5,877 bases of DNA. It comes from Chloroflexota bacterium (GTDB lineage: Bacteria > Chloroflexota > Anaerolineae > Promineifilales > Promineifilaceae). The DNA lies in assembly GCA_030599405.1 (NCBI GenBank), contig JAUVOB010000116.1, positions 1 through 5,877 on the forward strand. The letters run 5' to 3'. Numbering within the stretch: the stretch's first letter is position 1; the number at the start of each line of letters is the position of its first letter. The notes under the pieces are model-generated. The model worked only from the letters and a program-made list of their open reading frames with translations, was not told the origin of the DNA and made no database searches. The translations under genes were made by a program, and so were the position numbers. This document shows, piece by piece, positions 5,602 to 5,877 of this stretch.

Positions 5602-5718
5602 ATGGCATTGTACCAGAGGAAACGAGTGTTCCTTGAAACAAAAAGCGATCCAATATCGTATACATTATTGGAAGAGGCCCGTCTGAACGACGGGGTGAGT
5701 TTTACGGCCGCTTGGTGA
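5602..5718 (+). CDS. Possible small protein of 38 residues, unrecognised
   Basis: Not recognised, and it may not be a gene. The frame runs from the ATG at 5602 to the TGA at 5716-5718, beginning MALYQRKRVFLETK and ending LNDGVSFTAAW. It has a basic N-terminus, a mixed helical middle (YTLLEEARLN) and no membrane segment. AGG lies 5 nt before the ATG, a weak ribosome site. The start overlaps, as TAATG, the stop of a 13-codon GTG frame (5561-5602, MAKQPGRYLIIRL), which follows AGGAGG at 11-nt spacing. Such an overlap suggests coupling, but a short open frame can arise by chance, and the AGGAGG is also part of the minus-strand promoter sequence. The hairpin at 5678-5694 lies inside the frame. Confidence 0.25.
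   Translation: MALYQRKRVFLETKSDPISYTLLEEARLNDGVSFTAAW
5678..5694. repeat. Perfect 6-bp inverted repeat in the divergent spacer
   Basis: CCCGTC-TGAAC-GACGGG, followed on the plus strand by GTGAGTTTT. The T run begins 5 nt after the stem, too far for a good intrinsic terminator. It could be an operator or leader hairpin for the right-edge gene. Confidence 0.3.
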
Positions 5719-5818
5719 CTACGATTGATAACGCCGGGCTAGCCAAGGAAAACACAAGCATTTGATCCGTAAATGAGTTCGGTTGGTCTTTCATGACTAA
5801 AAAACAGGGAATGTGAAC

Positions 5819-5877
5819 ATGGAGAAAGAGGCGAATCCACGCCGCGGTCGCGGCCTCATCATTGTGCTATCTATCCT
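5819..5877 (+). CDS. N-terminus of a membrane-anchored or exported protein (partial, runs off right edge)
   Basis: Reads MEKEANPRRGRGLIIVLSI from the ATG at 5819 before the window ends. The layout is a short polar start, a basic cluster (RRGRG, residues 8-12) and a hydrophobic run beginning at residue 13. That is what a signal peptide or N-terminal membrane anchor looks like, with the positive residues on the cytoplasmic side. The paired Arg is not followed by the full twin-arginine consensus (S/T-RR-x-F-L-K), so Tat export is not supported. AGGGA lies 8 nt before the ATG, which supports the start. It is divergent from DUF503. Only 19 codons are visible, so no family can be named. Confidence 0.6.
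   Translation, partial: MEKEANPRRGRGLIIVLSI

Larger units (their letters stand above)
5492..5818. other. Divergent spacer between DUF503 and the right-edge gene
   Basis: This 327-bp stretch separates two genes that point away from each other, so it should carry promoters for both. It contains a TATAAT on the minus strand (5544-5539), an AGGAGG on the plus strand (5544-5549), two short plus-strand ORFs (5561-5602 and 5602-5718), a perfect 6-bp hairpin CCCGTC-N5-GACGGG (5678-5694) and the ribosome site of the right-edge gene (AGGGA, 5806-5810). A TTGAAA at 5633-5638 and TATACA at 5659-5664 are 20 bp apart, too far for an ordinary plus-strand promoter. No riboswitch was recognised. Confidence 0.5.

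Overview
This is a bacterial chromosomal segment, roughly half G+C by eye. Its main content is metabolic and housekeeping genes on the minus strand: a three-gene 2-oxoacid (pyruvate-type) dehydrogenase operon, a one-domain NifU-like iron-sulfur protein, and a two-gene unit encoding a DUF503 protein and a TIM-barrel sugar-phosphate isomerase/epimerase-like enzyme. Both window edges cut a gene. At the left is the N-terminus of a response regulator (minus strand). At the right is the N-terminus of a protein with a basic cluster and then a hydrophobic segment (plus strand). E1 split into alpha and beta chains is common in Gram-positives, alphaproteobacteria, cyanobacteria and Chloroflexota. DUF503 is common in Firmicutes, Actinobacteria, Chloroflexota and Deinococci. 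An uncultured Chloroflexota-like bacterium would fit, but that is a guess; nothing here fixes the taxon.

Layout from left to right: 1-35 start of a response regulator (minus, partial); 36-292 intergenic with weak hairpins; 293-3478 pdhC, pdhB and pdhA (transcribed pdhA to pdhB to pdhC, joined by a 1-nt gap and a TAATG overlap); 3479-3923 a long spacer rich in dyads; 3924-4205 NifU-like protein; 4206-4373 spacer with a tandem direct repeat next to a -35-like hexamer; 4374-5207 isomerase-like gene, translationally coupled to DUF503 at 5207-5491; 5492-5818 a divergent spacer with a good -10 for the DUF503 unit and a possible 38-residue small ORF on the plus strand; 5819-5877 start of a plus-strand gene.

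The three dehydrogenase genes encode the E1 alpha/beta heterotetramer (thiamine-diphosphate-dependent decarboxylase) and the lipoyl-carrying E2 acyltransferase. Together they convert a 2-oxoacid, most likely pyruvate, to acyl-CoA. The E3 dihydrolipoamide dehydrogenase is not in the window, so it must be encoded elsewhere. The NifU-like protein probably helps deliver iron-sulfur clusters. A 15-bp near-identical element occurs upstream of both pdhA and the NifU-like gene, which hints at common control.

I found no mobile element, CRISPR array, rRNA or tRNA, and no convincing new multi-gene system. The points worth a second look lie in the spacers: the shared element, the tandem GGAACGAT repeat, overlapping alternative hairpins after the NifU-like gene, and the small-ORF region at the right.
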